From: Sialis fuliginosa
Lineage: Eukaryota; Arthropoda; Insecta; Megaloptera; Sialidae
Reading direction: 5' to 3'
Assembly (NCBI GenBank): GCA_961205875.1
Contig: OY540816.1
Location: 23,632,701 to 23,696,700, forward strand
Length of the DNA stretch: 64,000 nt
In this document: piece by piece, positions 1-12,354 of the stretch
Layout of the letters: each line of letters begins with the position of its first letter
How positions within the stretch are numbered: position 1 is the first letter of the stretch
The notes under the pieces: generated by a model
The model's database searches: none
What the model saw: the letters and a program-made list of their open reading frames with translations, nothing else
Told to the model about the DNA's origin: nothing
Made by a program: the position numbers and the translations under genes

Positions 1-3000
1 TTGAAAGTTCTTTATTCTGACGAGTCCCCCCAAATGGTCTGGGTAGACCCTTTACTTGCTGTGTTTGTGACAAAACCAGAAGATGTTAAAATTGTTTTGA
101 ACAGTCCAAAAACAATTGGGAAACCTTCCTTGATTTATAATATCACTTTACATTTTCTTGGGATGAATCTTCTACAAAAACCAAGTAAGAAAAATATATA
201 CCATAGACATATATCAGTGGCTAGGCGTGAAATTTTTAATAAGGGAAGCATATTTTGTCAATCCTCCCCCTCTTATTAACAAAAAAAACTAGTTATGTAA
301 CACCTTTTACTTTTTTAAATAAATTCTTATATATTTATATAGTAACTAAATGATTCTACGTCATATTTTCTTGTATTTTAGTCGATATTTGTATGACGAG
401 TTGAAGTTAACTGCAGGAAATTTCACTAAAAAATTTATAATTTTTGATTTCGTTAAAAGTATGTTTATTGTATAGAAAATGACGTGAAAAGTTGTTTGTT
501 TCAAACCGCAGGTCTGTATCTCAAATCGTTCTCGAGATATAGCCTCTCAAAGTTTTAGTTTTTTCAAATTTTTGGAGAAAAAAGGCCATAACTTTTGAAC
601 GTGTGGTCGGAATTGATTTTAGTTGACGGATTTGAAATCAGCGTGTCAAAATCTATATAATGACATGTATAATACTTTAAAATCAGAAAAAAAAAATTTC
701 GTCAAAAATCGACATTTTTTTAAGGTATACCCCTTTGAATTTTTTCGATTTTTCGCGAAATTTTTTTTTTCGAGTTTTAAGGTATTATACATGTCATTAT
801 ATAGATTTCGACACGCTGATTTCAAATCCGTCAACTAAAATCAATTCCGACCACACGTTCAAAAGTTATGGCCTTTTTTCTCCAAAATTTTGAAAAAACT
901 AAAACTTTGAGAGGCTATATCTCGAGAACGATTTGAGATACAGACCTGCGGTTTGAAACAAACAACTTTTCACGCCATTTTCTATACAATAAACATACTT
1001 TTAACGAAATCAAAAATTCTAAATTTTTTAGTGAAATTTCCTGCAGTGAACTTCAACTCGTCATACAAATATCGACTAAAATACAAGAAAATAAGACGTA
1101 GGTACCTATTACAGTTCTATAATTGAGCATCTAAATTAATATTAAATGCTATTTTTGATTTTTGGTTAAAATGTTTGAGTTACGCATAATAATATTATGT
1201 TGCTAAACAAAAGAACATTTTCTGTTTTGCTAGAAATAAGATCTTAGAATTAAAAATTTCTTTTAGTCCCAGAATGGAAACCTTTACGTAAAGAACTATC
1301 ATACGAGTTCACAAAAATTAAATGTGAAAAAGCCGTTCCAGGATTCGATATAAACGCCAATGAGCTGGTTAGGTACCTCAGGATAAAGAAGGACTGGTCC
1401 AATAACGACCTAAGTTGTATGTCTCTCTCTTTCGTTATGGACAGCATCTTAAGTAAGTCTATCTTGGTCTTAAGTAAGTCTGTTTTAATCTAAAATAAGT
1501 CTATCTTGGTCTAAGTAAGTCTGTTTTGATAAATTTATATTTTACATAAAAAAAATAGTGTGAAATTTTATTAACAAATACTAGAGTTATAATTATTTTA
1601 CTAATAATATATATTTTTTGTAGAGTTGCTTTCCCGAACAAATATTATGACGTATAAGGACTACATTATTTTTGCTGAAAATTTAAGAAGGTAAAAAATA
1701 TTAAAATGACACTCCATTAACTATTTTTTTGTTACTCCCCTCCCCCTCACAATATTCTGAACTCCCCTCCTTAATATTAAGTCATTACATTACCCATTCC
1801 TAGAGCTGTGCATGTACTTAAGTACTTTAACAGTACTTTAAGTACAATTACAGAATATTTGTTTGCACTTAAGTACACTTTTTGACGAAAGTTTCTTTTG
1901 TAATTGTGCATTAATGTGTATATTTTATATACCTAGTTCTGGACTTCCCCTAATTTATATTTTTAATTTAAAAAATGCATTTATATAATGTACCTCACAT
2001 ACATTTTCATACCCCCTTTTCTTCCATTGTGTTAAGACACCCTTCCCTCCCTTCCTGACATATGTGCGTAGACAAAGGAGAGTTTGCTAAATTAGTTATG
2101 TAACAATTTTTAGAGCGAACGAAATTGCATCTGAAAGAATTCATAATTTTTGGTTTATAAATGAATACTTGTTTAGTTACACGGAACAGTCGAAGGAATT
2201 GAACAAAATTATACATTATAATTATAATTATTATATGAGGGTAATATATTTTTTAATAAAATTATAAAAAATTTTTTTTTAATTTTAAAAATGCTTTTTT
2301 TTAAGGTAATTGATAGCAAAATTAAAGAACGTAAAATGAAAAAACTTAAGTCAAGAGAATCTTGCAGTAAAGAAGAAGAAATTGATCAGAAATGTGTACT
2401 TAATATTTTACTAGATCTCTACGATAAAAAAATATTAACCGAAGAAGATGTCCTTAATGAAATTAGACTCTTTGTTACAGCAGTGAGTTATTTTTCTTTT
2501 TCAATTTTAATTCAAATATCGAAAATTTACTTTTTCTTGATTTTAAAAGGGAAAGCCAAAAAAACATTTTTTTTTGCATTTTGATTTTTTTTTTTAATTC
2601 CGAAAATTGAAATAAGTTCATAAAGATATTGTTAATTTTTGATTTTTGATAAACATGCACCAAAATTTCGATGGGACAATTTTTTTGGTCGTCTCATCGA
2701 GGCTCATAACTTTATAAATGTTTAATATTTTTCAACCAAAATTGGTATTGAATAAGTTGAATATATTCTAAATAAAATGTACTTTACCCGACCCTAAAAT
2801 AATTAGCTATACCTGTGAAAAAAATTCCCCAAATATTTTTTGACCCGTCAAAGTGACTTTTAGATATATATCGTACATTTTTCTAGGCATCAGACACTAC
2901 AGGTCCTACAATATTCAATACACTAATTCTCCTTGCAATGCATCAAGAAGTGCAACAAAAACTTTACGAAGAAATAAACTCTATCATAGGGGACTTCGAT

Positions 3001-3768
3001 TTCCCTATCAATAACAGCCACCTTTCAAAAATGACCTACTTAGATCAGGTGATCAAAGAATCTATGAGAATCTTTACCACAGTTTCCCATATCGGTAGAA
3101 TGTCTTCCAAAGAGTTGAAACTGACAGAGTATACGTTACCTGAAGGTGCTATGTGCTTTGTTAGTCCTTTAGCAATGCATAAGAACCCTAAATATTGGGA
3201 GAACCCGGATATATTTGATCCAGAACGGTTTGGAGTTGATATGAATGAAAAGAGACATAATTATTGCTTTTTGCCGATGAGTAGAGGTCCTAGGAATTGT
3301 ATAGGTGAGTCTTTCGTAATTTCTGGTTAGTTATGTAACTGACATAATAATTTTCATTGAAATACCAAAATGTTTAAATATAGAATAACATTTAAAAGTG
3401 ATTAGATTTTATAAATTCTTAAAAATGAATATAACGCGGATGAAGCCGCGGGTGGGCTGCTAGTACATTATAAAGGTCTTATTCAGGATCGTTTTAATAA
3501 AAAAATAAAGCCATTTTTCCTTCCAGAAGCCCAGATATGTTTTATTTTGACTACACCATTTAAATTATTTATTTATTTTTTTTCAGCAAACAGATTGACT
3601 TTTCCGTTGATTAAAACAGTGGTAGCAAAACTTTTGAAGAATTTCAGTTTTCACACAGATGCAAAAATGTCTGATGTTACATTTACTGTTGGGATTCTTT
3701 TTAAATATTCTTGCAATCATTTGATTGAAATCATCCCAAGATCAACTACCCAAAATATTCAACAATAG
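1..3768 (+). CDS. Cytochrome P450, clan 4 (CYP4-like), copy 1, 5' partial
   Basis: Haem-thiolate monooxygenase expected on the ER membrane. The first coding exon, with the membrane anchor, lies left of the window. Exons read as 1-184, 1267-1452, 1624-1690, 2114-2240, 2306-2482, 2887-3304 and 3587-3768; all junctions have GT/AG and the frame stays open for 446 codons. Visible motifs: I-helix ASDTTG at the start of the 418-bp exon, K-helix ESMR, DPERF, and the cysteine loop SRGPRNCIG. The Phe that normally opens the haem loop (FxxGxRxC) is Met here (LPMSRG). The CYP4 Glu that links covalently to haem (F-E-G-H-D-T-T) is absent. AATAAA follows directly after the stop (3769-3774). Intron 1 holds a large foldback element and intron 6 a Helitron 3' end. 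The substrate cannot be predicted; the family assignment is firm, the subfamily is not. Confidence 0.9.
356..1101. repeat. Large foldback (palindromic) element
   Basis: The left half from 356 (ctacgtcatattttc...) is repeated as its reverse complement in the right half ending at 1101. The arms are roughly 365 bp each, nearly identical, and meet near 728 with almost no spacer. Both strands therefore encode nearly the same short open frame. It sits in intron 1 of P450 copy 1. No clear target duplication and no coding capacity were seen. It is probably a non-autonomous foldback transposon. Confidence 0.85.
3434..3464 (+). mobile_element. Helitron-like 3' end
   Basis: A short hairpin (gcggatgaagccgc) is followed about ten bases later by CTAG and then T (CTAG at 3460-3463). 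This is the classic Helitron 3' terminus: stem-loop, then CTRR, inserted before T. It lies in the last intron of P450 copy 1. The matching 5' end was not found. Confidence 0.6.
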
Positions 3769-4433
3769 AATAAATTAAGCAATTTTTCTACATAATTTTA
3801 AAATTATTTTATAGGTTATATACTTATATATACACACATTATTATTATATCTACAGATGTCCCAAAAGTCCGTACTTAAATCGAATTCCAAACATACAAT
3901 ACATTAATCATTTGAATTAAATAATAATCATGCATAGTGTTTCATCTTGAAAACCTGTCGTATTTTAAAACGTGTCATAGTTCTCTTATACATACAGTCA
4001 TTGCTCTCTCATGCATAGTGTTTCATCTTGAAAACCTGTCGTATTTTATAACGTGTCGAGGTCATTCCAATTCACTAGCTCGCAAAGGAAGTTTCACTTC
4101 AAAAAACAAAATAAATGACTTTTGGAACACCTGTACAAAATCTGTACGGACTTTAAGGACACTATGTATATTATTTAAAATATATATTATTTTCCTTAAA
4201 ATAATACACTTGTGACGCCTATGATTGAATGACTGTACAAAAATAATCACATAGCTATTCTTTAGATCAATATATTTGTAATGCGTAAAAACAATAAGAG
4301 CATTATAATATATGTTATGTAATAAACAATAATTAATAACAGAATTTATAAATTTGATTTAGTTTTCTAAAATTATTTCTCCATTCCACGCATATTTTAT
4401 ACACCATATATTAAAGTTTCATCTTTGATAAAA
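3769..4433. repeat. Intergenic spacer with an 81-bp tandem duplication
   Basis: No gene is seen between P450 copies 1 and 2. A segment beginning catgcatagtgtttcatc at 3929 is repeated from 4010 (period 81 bp, through about 4057). The following stretch (4040-4110, with cgaggtcattccaattcac) recurs in inverted orientation at about 17860-17930, so it belongs to a dispersed element. Confidence 0.65.
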
Positions 4434-7270
4434 ATGGATATTGATTTAATCGATTTATTAAATCAGTATGTTCCTTATTTTGATAAAATTTCGTGGTATT
4501 TTGAAGAATTTTTACGACTTTTGATAAAAGATAATTCATCGTTTACAAGTTTTTTGTTACAATTGTTTATACTTACAACTATTTTCGTAATTGTATATTA
4601 TATTTGGTTCAGAAGAAGATTTTATTATCTTATTTCGAAAATTCACATATTTTCTTTCGTATCGATATTGAAAATATTTTATATTTGGATTACTGACGAC
4701 GCAAAAGGTAAGCAAGTATAATTTTTAAATTATTTTATTTCAACTACAAATAAAATTATTCATGTATAACGTTACAACATTTGACGCGTGTTGAATTTGG
4801 ATGTATATATTATTTATTAAAGTACACGTAGAAATATAGTTTTTAATTAAATTGTTTTCAACACTTGGCACGTGTTGAAAATAGACAGATATATTTATTG
4901 TAAAAAAAAACAGTATTTTTGTTTTAATATTGTATAGTTTGCAACGTATAGCGCGTGTTGAAAAACAGATAAATTAATCTATCGTAAAAACCTAAACATA
5001 CTTCACAATACATGGTGTGGGTTGAATATGGATGAATAATTAAAATCAATAAAAAATATTTTTTTTTAATTAGGAATGCAAAAAATTATTGAAGTTTATG
5101 AAGAAACATTAAATGATGGGAAACCTTTACAAATGGTGTGGATTGAGCCTTTTCTTGTTGTTTTTGTAAGAAACCCAGAGGATGTGAAAATAATTCTTAG
5201 TAATAGAACTTGTATGGAAAAACCTAGCTTAATTTATAATATTATTCTACATTTTCTTGGACTGAATCTATTCACAAAACCAGGTAATTCAGTATAACAT
5301 ATTTAAAACCAGTAGTATTCAAACAAAATCTCTTCTAGTATCTTCATGGAAGCCTCTAAGACAAAAACTGTCACACATATTCACAAAAAACAGTTGCCAA
5401 AATGCAATTTTCAATTTTAACACATCTACAAATAACTGGCTTAGGTTATTAAAACTTAAGCAAGATTGGAACTGCAGTGACTTAAACTGCATGTCTCAGG
5501 CAGTCGTTATGGACTGCATGCTCAGTAAGTCTACTTAACAAAACTTACAACACATGGCGCGTGTTGATTTTGGATGATTTATTTTATAGAATTTTTGACA
5601 CAGTCGAATATTACGTCGTATAAGGAGTACATTGTTTTTATAGAAGAAATGAACAGGGCTTCAAAAATTGCAGAGAATCGAGTGCATAGATTTTTATTCA
5701 TGAGTGAAATTTTGTTCAATTTTACTGAAGATTGTAAAAAGTTAAGAACAATTACACATAATAATTTCAGTTATTTTTTAAAAGTAAGAAATAGGATTTA
5801 ATTTTTAGTTTAATTACAATTTATTCTAAATATTCTGTTTTTAGATAGTTGATAGTAAAATAATCGAACGTAAAAATAGTCGGAATCGACCGGGAACTTC
5901 GAAAGACAGTGAATATTTTTCGAAAGAAAAATGTTTATTGGATATTTTACTTGATTTGTTCGAACAAAATCAAATAACTGAAGAAGATGTGGTTTCAGAG
6001 TTAAGATGCTTCTGTACTATGGTAAAATAATAAAATAACAAATTATATTTTCTCCCTAATAATGGCTTTAAATCGATATCTTCGCGAAACTGTTAAAATT
6101 CTAATAAAAAAAAATACAAGGTGTTAGTTTATTTTAAATCTAATTTATTCTCAGCGTAGCTCGTTTATCTGTATGTCCGTCTGTCCGTAGCATAACTAAA
6201 AAACTACTGAACTTATTGAGTTGAAAATTTGAAATATAAAAAAAAATGTTTAAAATATTTTGGAAGAATGTATTTTTTAATTACCTAATTTAAATCTAAT
6301 GTTTTTTTTATAATTTAGGCAATGGATACTTTAGGCCCTTCTATATACAACCTAATAATGTTACTTGCAATGCACAAGAATATACAACAAAAACTATACG
6401 AAGAAGTGAACCAAACCATGGATAATTTAAATCAGAATTTAACTACTGAAGTCTTAGACCAAATGCCTTACTTAGAAATGGTTATAAAAGAATCAATGAG
6501 ATACTTAACCACGGTTTCATATATTGGAAGAATAACAACCGAAGAGTTAGATTTAACAGGATGTACTCTTCCTCAAGGAACTATGTGTTTTATTAGTCCT
6601 TACGTGATGCATAGAAATCCAGAAATTTGGGAAAAACCGAACGAATTTTATCCAGAACATTTTTCTGAAGAGAATTTAAAAAAAATACATTGCTGTAGTT
6701 ATTTATCGATGAGTTATGGCCAAAGAAATTGTATAGGTATGAAGAATATATACAGTAAACCCTCCATTTACGCGGTTAATCGGTTCCAAGAAAATAGAGC
6801 GTAGAAAAAATAATTTTTTATTTTCAAACTTTGTTTTGCTCGATATCATAAAAAATGTTTCAGGTAAAAATTGCTTATTTTCCCTCGTAAATTACTAATC
6901 TTCAATAAATAAAAACATCAACCCATATTATCAATATTTAGCCCCCTCGAAACCATGAAACTTTTGTCTGAAACATTTTCTCTGAAAATTCGTTATTTTG
7001 GAAATTAAAAGTCTTAAAAAAAACCCGCTAAAAAAATATTTATTGGGGGGGGGGGGGGGGGGATACAGGTTTAGTAGTAGCGATATATTTTTTTTTTCGT
7101 TTTCAGCTGAAAGATTAGTGGTACCCATGCTAAAAACAACTGTAGCAAAACTGGTGAAGAATTTTACATTTGATACAGAAGCAAAAATAACTGATTTAGA
7201 ATTCAGTGTTGGTGTTTTGTTAAAATGGCGTTGTAATCAACCAATCAAATTAATTCCAAGGGATATATGA
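4434..7270 (+). CDS. Cytochrome P450, clan 4 (CYP4-like), copy 2, with atypical motifs
   Basis: Predicted 540-residue microsomal P450. Exons: 4434-4707, 5074-5283, 5339-5524, 5590-5783, 5845-6021, 6319-6736 and 7107-7270. The start is the first in-frame ATG (context AAAAATGG). A hydrophobic anchor (about residues 43-60) is followed by WFRRRFYYL, but the proline-rich hinge is missing. I-helix AMDTLG (348-353), K-helix ESMR (405-408) and C485 in YGQRNCIG are present. The ERR-triad motif PERF reads PEHF (Arg to His at 461) and the haem-loop Phe is Met478. An intron present in the paralogues after 67 bp of the fourth exon is absent here: exon 4 equals 67+127 bp. The frame is fully open, so it is probably expressed, but activity is doubtful. 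AATAAA lies at 7323-7328. It converges on the minus-strand acyl-CoA synthetase; the stop codons are 261 bp apart. Confidence 0.88.
4765..5050. repeat. Degenerate tandem repeat with CAACAC...GTGTTG dyad
   Basis: In intron 1 of P450 copy 2, four units (near 4770, 4858, 4940 and 5002; spacing about 60-90 bp) each contain a core like acaacattTGacgcgtgttg followed by an AT-rich tail. A fifth core (acacatggcgcgtgttga) lies in the intron at about 5548. The core is a short imperfect palindrome. Confidence 0.6.
6750..7106. other. Last intron of P450 copy 2: transposon-end fragment and poly-G run
   Basis: Contains tacgcggttaatcggttcc near 6768, a motif that recurs (inverted) at 41620-41638 and 59651-59669 and resembles a Tigger/pogo-type terminal sequence. 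A run of more than 12 G lies near 7047-7061. No open frame of note. Confidence 0.5.
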
Positions 7271-7531
7271 ATTAAAACAATACAAATATATATATTATTA
7301 AGTTTTTATGTATTTTTATTACAATAAAATTCATTTTTATTACATTTACCCCAGTTTTTATCAAATTGAATGTTTTTAAAGGGGGAGGGGGGATAAAATG
7401 ATTTACTTGAATTTTCTTCATCGATATTTTTTTTAGGAATAAAAATATTCTTCTACTGTTTGAAGTTTTTTAAAAGGAGGGGGGATTCTCCTAATTTTTT
7501 TTTAAATAAATCTATTTAATTAATACATTAA

Positions 7532-10500
7532 TTAAAGTTTAGCTTTAATTTTCTTAATTGCCACTTCTTTTAGCTGTCGTCTTACAATCTTCTGGTTATT
7601 ATTTCTTGGTATTTGTTCAACAAATTTGACCCCACCTCTCAAACGTTTTACCGGCGAAACTTGTTCTAAAAAATAAACGAAGATAACTTAAAATTTTTTT
7701 ACCAATAAATTATAAAAAAAAAATTTTTTAGATCGATGACTTCAAAATAATTTCTTCAAAAGCCACACAAAAAAAGTGTATGATACCAAAAAAGGTACCT
7801 ACTAAGTAGCATAATGGTCGAGCATAGTCGAAATCCAAATTTTTGAATTTTCTGCTTACCAGTTTTTTTTATTTGAGCTTGAAATTTTGGTTTAAGTTGA
7901 ATTTTTCCAAAAATTTGGATTTCGACTATGATCGACCAATACTACAATGTTATATAGGTCGTTTTTTTTGTATGGTTGCGTTATTAATTAAATATTTAAT
8001 AATTGATAATGATTGGTTTCATAAAAATTAATTTAATTCTTACTTGCTACAAACTCTACTATATCTCTTTCGTTGAAATTAGAGCCAGGCCGTTTAACAA
8101 CGAGGGCTAGAGGTAGTTCAGTCGCTTCGTCGTCAGGTATACCAACCACCCCGCAATCTAAAACACCTTCGTGTTTTAAGATTATTGCTTCTATCTCGCT
8201 TGGGGAAACCTACAAATAAATTTAATTTTTTTGTTGACATTTTGATGTACAAAGAATTAATTTTGAAATATTAACACAGGACTTTATTAGAAATAAAATG
8301 CGTATTGGGTAGGCACATTCTTCACGTTCCCATGGAACACCCTGTATAGGGGAAATTCGGTTAATCTGGACCATTTTTTTTTTAAATTAAGATATTTAGT
8401 ATACTAGTTTTAGGTTTAGACAAATTATTTTTTTATGAAATGAAACAGCTGTTTATAGATTTAAGTATTAATCAACATAATTATTATAAACTCGAAAGAA
8501 ATCAACAAAACCATAACCTATCAAAGCCGCCAGAGTCAATCCATGACAGTTAATTGTTGATAAATTGCTGCTTCAAAATTTAAATTAAAAACGCTGTATG
8601 CTTACCTTTGTACTAACTACACCCTTAGCACGAATCACTCAAAATTACATCAAAAATCATTGATTTACATTTGCGAAAACAAAACACATGTCAAGGAAAA
8701 CAATATAGCCTATATGCAATAAAGTTAGGCACCTATCTCACGGTGTTGCCATTTAAAAAATCAGAAAACTACTTTTCGAGATATTAGGCGAGTGATCCAA
8801 TATACCATACTTTCCCCTATATTCATTATTCAGTTACTTACTTGATACCCTTTATATTTAATCAATTCTTTCTTTCTATCTACGATATAGAAATATTTTT
8901 CATCGTCATAGTATCCAATATCGCCGCTATGTAGCCACCCTTCCTTATCGACTGCTTCATCTGTAGCCTTCTGATTGTCTAAGTAACCTTTCATTATTAA
9001 GTCACCTCTAAAGCACAGTTCACCTTCACAATAAGGGCCCAGTGTTCTACCTTCATCGTCGATAACCTCAACAAAAAAATGTTATATATTAATTAAAAAC
9101 GATATGAGACTTTAACTCAAGAACTATTGAACTGAAATTTGTTATATATATATATATCTAATATTATTTATCCGTTCTGGAAAAAATCATTATTTGGTGA
9201 GGTTAAAAAAAATTGTTACCTTTGCGTCTACCCCTTTGCTGACCGTTCCAACCGAACCAAATTTGATATTTTCTGTAGGCGATACATTAGATATACAACC
9301 TAATGTTGACTCCGTCATTCCGTAAGCTTGGACAATGCGTATGTCAGGAAAACTAGAATACAGATGTATATATGCAATGCATGTACTAATAAGTTTTTAT
9401 TAAAAACTTTTTAAGAAAAAAATAAAAAATTCTGAAAAGTATATAATAATTAAATTTAACAGTTTTAGAAGTCAATTTTATTTTATTTTCTTAAAAGGCT
9501 CTTTATTGGCTTGTCACCGACTTTAAATACATACTTTTTAGTATTTTTTAGATTTTTTTTTAAGTCAGTTTTATTTTTTCCTTTTGAATGGCGTATTTTC
9601 GAAATCAATGATCAGATTCTAATAAAATTTATATGGGACCACCTCAGAAATATACTCTTTCAAACGAACAAAAAATCATCCAAATCGGTTCATATTTGTC
9701 GGAGTTATCCCCAAAAATATATATTGTCGAATTGAAAAACCTTCTAATTTTTTTGAAGTCAATTAAAAACTACATATTACAAATATTTTTAGAGATGTTT
9801 TTTTTTTTTTAAACATAAATAACTTATTGCTGTAATATATATATATATACAATATACATTTGTGCAGCTTTTTCTTGTAGTTCTTTCCTTAAAGGTGCGC
9901 TGCCAATCCCGATTACCATTAAACTAGAAAGATCGTATTTGTCCAAGCTTGGGTACTTTATCAGTAACGACAGTACTGAAGGTGGTAAAGCCGATATTGT
10001 GATCTGTAAAAGTGTAATTTTTAATTTGTTATAAAATAACAGAGCCCCACAAAAAAATCCTTAATTATGTTTTTATTACGTATTTTTGGGCGTTGAAAAT
10101 AAAGAGAGTAAAAACTCGCTGATATAAAATTTATATCAATTTTGAGTGCCTCCATAATTTTTTTGGAGCAAATTAAATTAATACCTTTTGTAAATTGGAC
10201 TTTTCTCTTCAATTTACTTTTTTTTGTATCGTTGTACAACCATTTTTGACCGAGTTATATGCGATTAAAACTAGGGAACAAATTATTATTAAAAAAAATC
10301 TAAACCTGAAAGTCTTTCCTTCATAACTTAGTCAAAAATGGCCGTACAGCGATACGAAAAATAGCAAATTGAAGAGAAAAGTCCGATCTACAAAAGTCAT
10401 TTATTAGATTTGGTTAAAAAAAATTCAACACGGCTTGTAGTAATTCTCAAAATTTTGAATTTTTACAAGCTTTGTTTTAAACGTCCAAATTAGACACATT

Positions 10501-12354
10501 TTTAATGTATACTTACTTGATATTTTTGTATACTTTGCAAGAACGATTCAATACTGAATTTTCCCAAAATGACTACCGTAGCTCCTAAAGGAACTGAGCT
10601 AGTAAGAGATACCGCCCCCATTGCATGGGTAAACGAAGTCGTGCTCAAACTTCTGATAAACTCCACAATGTCTTCAGTATATAGATCCCTGTCAAAACAA
10701 CTTCATTACAGTCAAAATCTCATAAAAATCGGTTCAGTACAATAATTTTATAAAAATTTTCGGGAAAATGTGATTCTGAGAATCACATTTTTGGTGTTTT
10801 ATTGTTCTGAAACTTATTATACATGTTTTAAACGTATATTTAAGATATATGTTGTACCTTTGAGATTGGAGATATGCCATATAGTTTTTATGGGTCAACA
10901 TTACCCCTTTAAATGGCCCGGAAGTCCCTGAGGACATCATAATTGTTGCTATCTGAAACGTATATATTTTAATACAAAAACGGCTTTCATTGTTATTATT
11001 TGTATACATTTTAAATCATTTATTGCAAAAAAAGCCGAACGATCGGCTTTTTTTTCTATACATACGTGATTGTTAATATCTTTTATCTTGACTGGTTTGA
11101 ATTTCGACACTTGAGTCATATTTAAATTCTTATTGGTCAGATTACCGAAAAAATAAACATCGTTTTTTGTTTTTGTGTCTACGAAGTCAAAGCACACTAC
11201 GTGAGAGATGCGCCTATTTTTTTCTTTGATTTTTAGTATTTTTGGAAACGTTCCTTTCGAACAGAAGATAACTCTTGGTTTTGCTATATTCACCGCATGC
11301 TGAATTTCGGCTAAAAAACGATATATTTTAATTAAGACATAAAAAAATGATTGTGACTGTATCGGGGTTCACAGAATCGAGGGATTGACGTGAATACGTG
11401 GGTGAGGTTAAATAAAACTTTGCTTTTTTACTTACGTATTGTATACATTGAGCTTATTGGGGCCACAGTAAGGCCCAAGAATAGGGCCCCGTACAGTGCG
11501 GGAGCAAAATCTGCCCTGTTTTCTGAACATATAGAAACGACGCCATTTTTTATACCGTTTTGTCTCAGCCATTCTGAGATTTGAACTGATTGAGAAAGAA
11601 TATTAAGGGTGGTATATTCCTTCCCCGTTTCAACTTCTATCTGGAAAAATAGCACAATTTAAAACTAAATTAAAAACTTAAAAAAATTATTTTTAAAACT
11701 GACTATATACATATAATAATTTTCCTTTCTTAAAAAGTTTTTTAATTGGTTTGGAAACTACTTCAAAAACTATTAAATTTAAGTGTTTTTTTTAAATTAG
11801 TTTTATTTTTTTCATAAGTTAATTTTTCCCTTTTGAGTGACTTATCTTTGAAATCCATTATCAGATTCTGATAAAATTTATCAATTGCTATATTTAAATA
11901 GGAGATAACTTATGAGACATGCTAAGTAATTGTTTATTTATTGAATAAAACTATAAATTATATTCAAAAATATAGTAAATTTGTTGAAAAAATAAGGAGA
12001 GGGGCGCTAAGGAGCTAAAACTAGGTAATTTTTTTTATACCAAGGAACGTTAAAATATATAACCAGTGGAATTTGACCCTCTTTCTTAATTCAAACAGTA
12101 ATTTATTTTGCCTTCCCTTTAACTACTGGCTCAAAAAATCTGATAACGATTCCCTATTATTAAGATATAACATGGAATGAAAATATTAATTCCTTACTTC
12201 TTATTGACAAAATACATTAAAATGACTAACTCACCAAACTAGTTCTATTTTTAGCTGCATTTAAAACCAACCCATCATAGATAAACTGTGTTAAAGATTC
12301 ATCCTTATCTACTTGTATAGGTTCCCCTCTTATAATAAACTCCTGCTGCGCCAT
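7532..12354 (-). CDS. Luciferase-superfamily acyl-CoA synthetase (4CL-like), peroxisomal
   Basis: Adenylate-forming enzyme (ATP + carboxylic acid + CoA to acyl-CoA), 546 residues, close to firefly luciferase in length. Exons, 5' to 3' on the minus strand: 12354-12235, 11640-11436, 11310-11066, 10952-10858, 10688-10517, 10003-9858, 9352-9220, 9066-8842, 8209-8044 and 7665-7532; all phases agree. Motifs: P-loop [11 protein letters not shown] (197-207), FTHAMG (241-246), YGMTES (338-343), GWLHSGD (415-421), [13 protein letters not shown] (435-447), and C-terminal Lys528 in NQKI, where GKI is usual. The C-terminus AKL is a type-1 peroxisomal signal. At the position of luciferase Ser347 there is Leu345, as in non-luminescent fatty acyl-CoA synthetases, so this is not a luciferase. 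It is flanked by + strand P450 genes. The fatty or aromatic acid used is unknown. Confidence 0.93.

Noticed and set aside
623..838. Two similar small proteins on opposite strands
   Set aside because: They arise only from the palindromic symmetry of the foldback element.
7532..12354. Firefly-type luciferase
   Set aside because: The Ser347 equivalent is Leu and the surrounding motif fits non-luminescent acyl-CoA synthetases.
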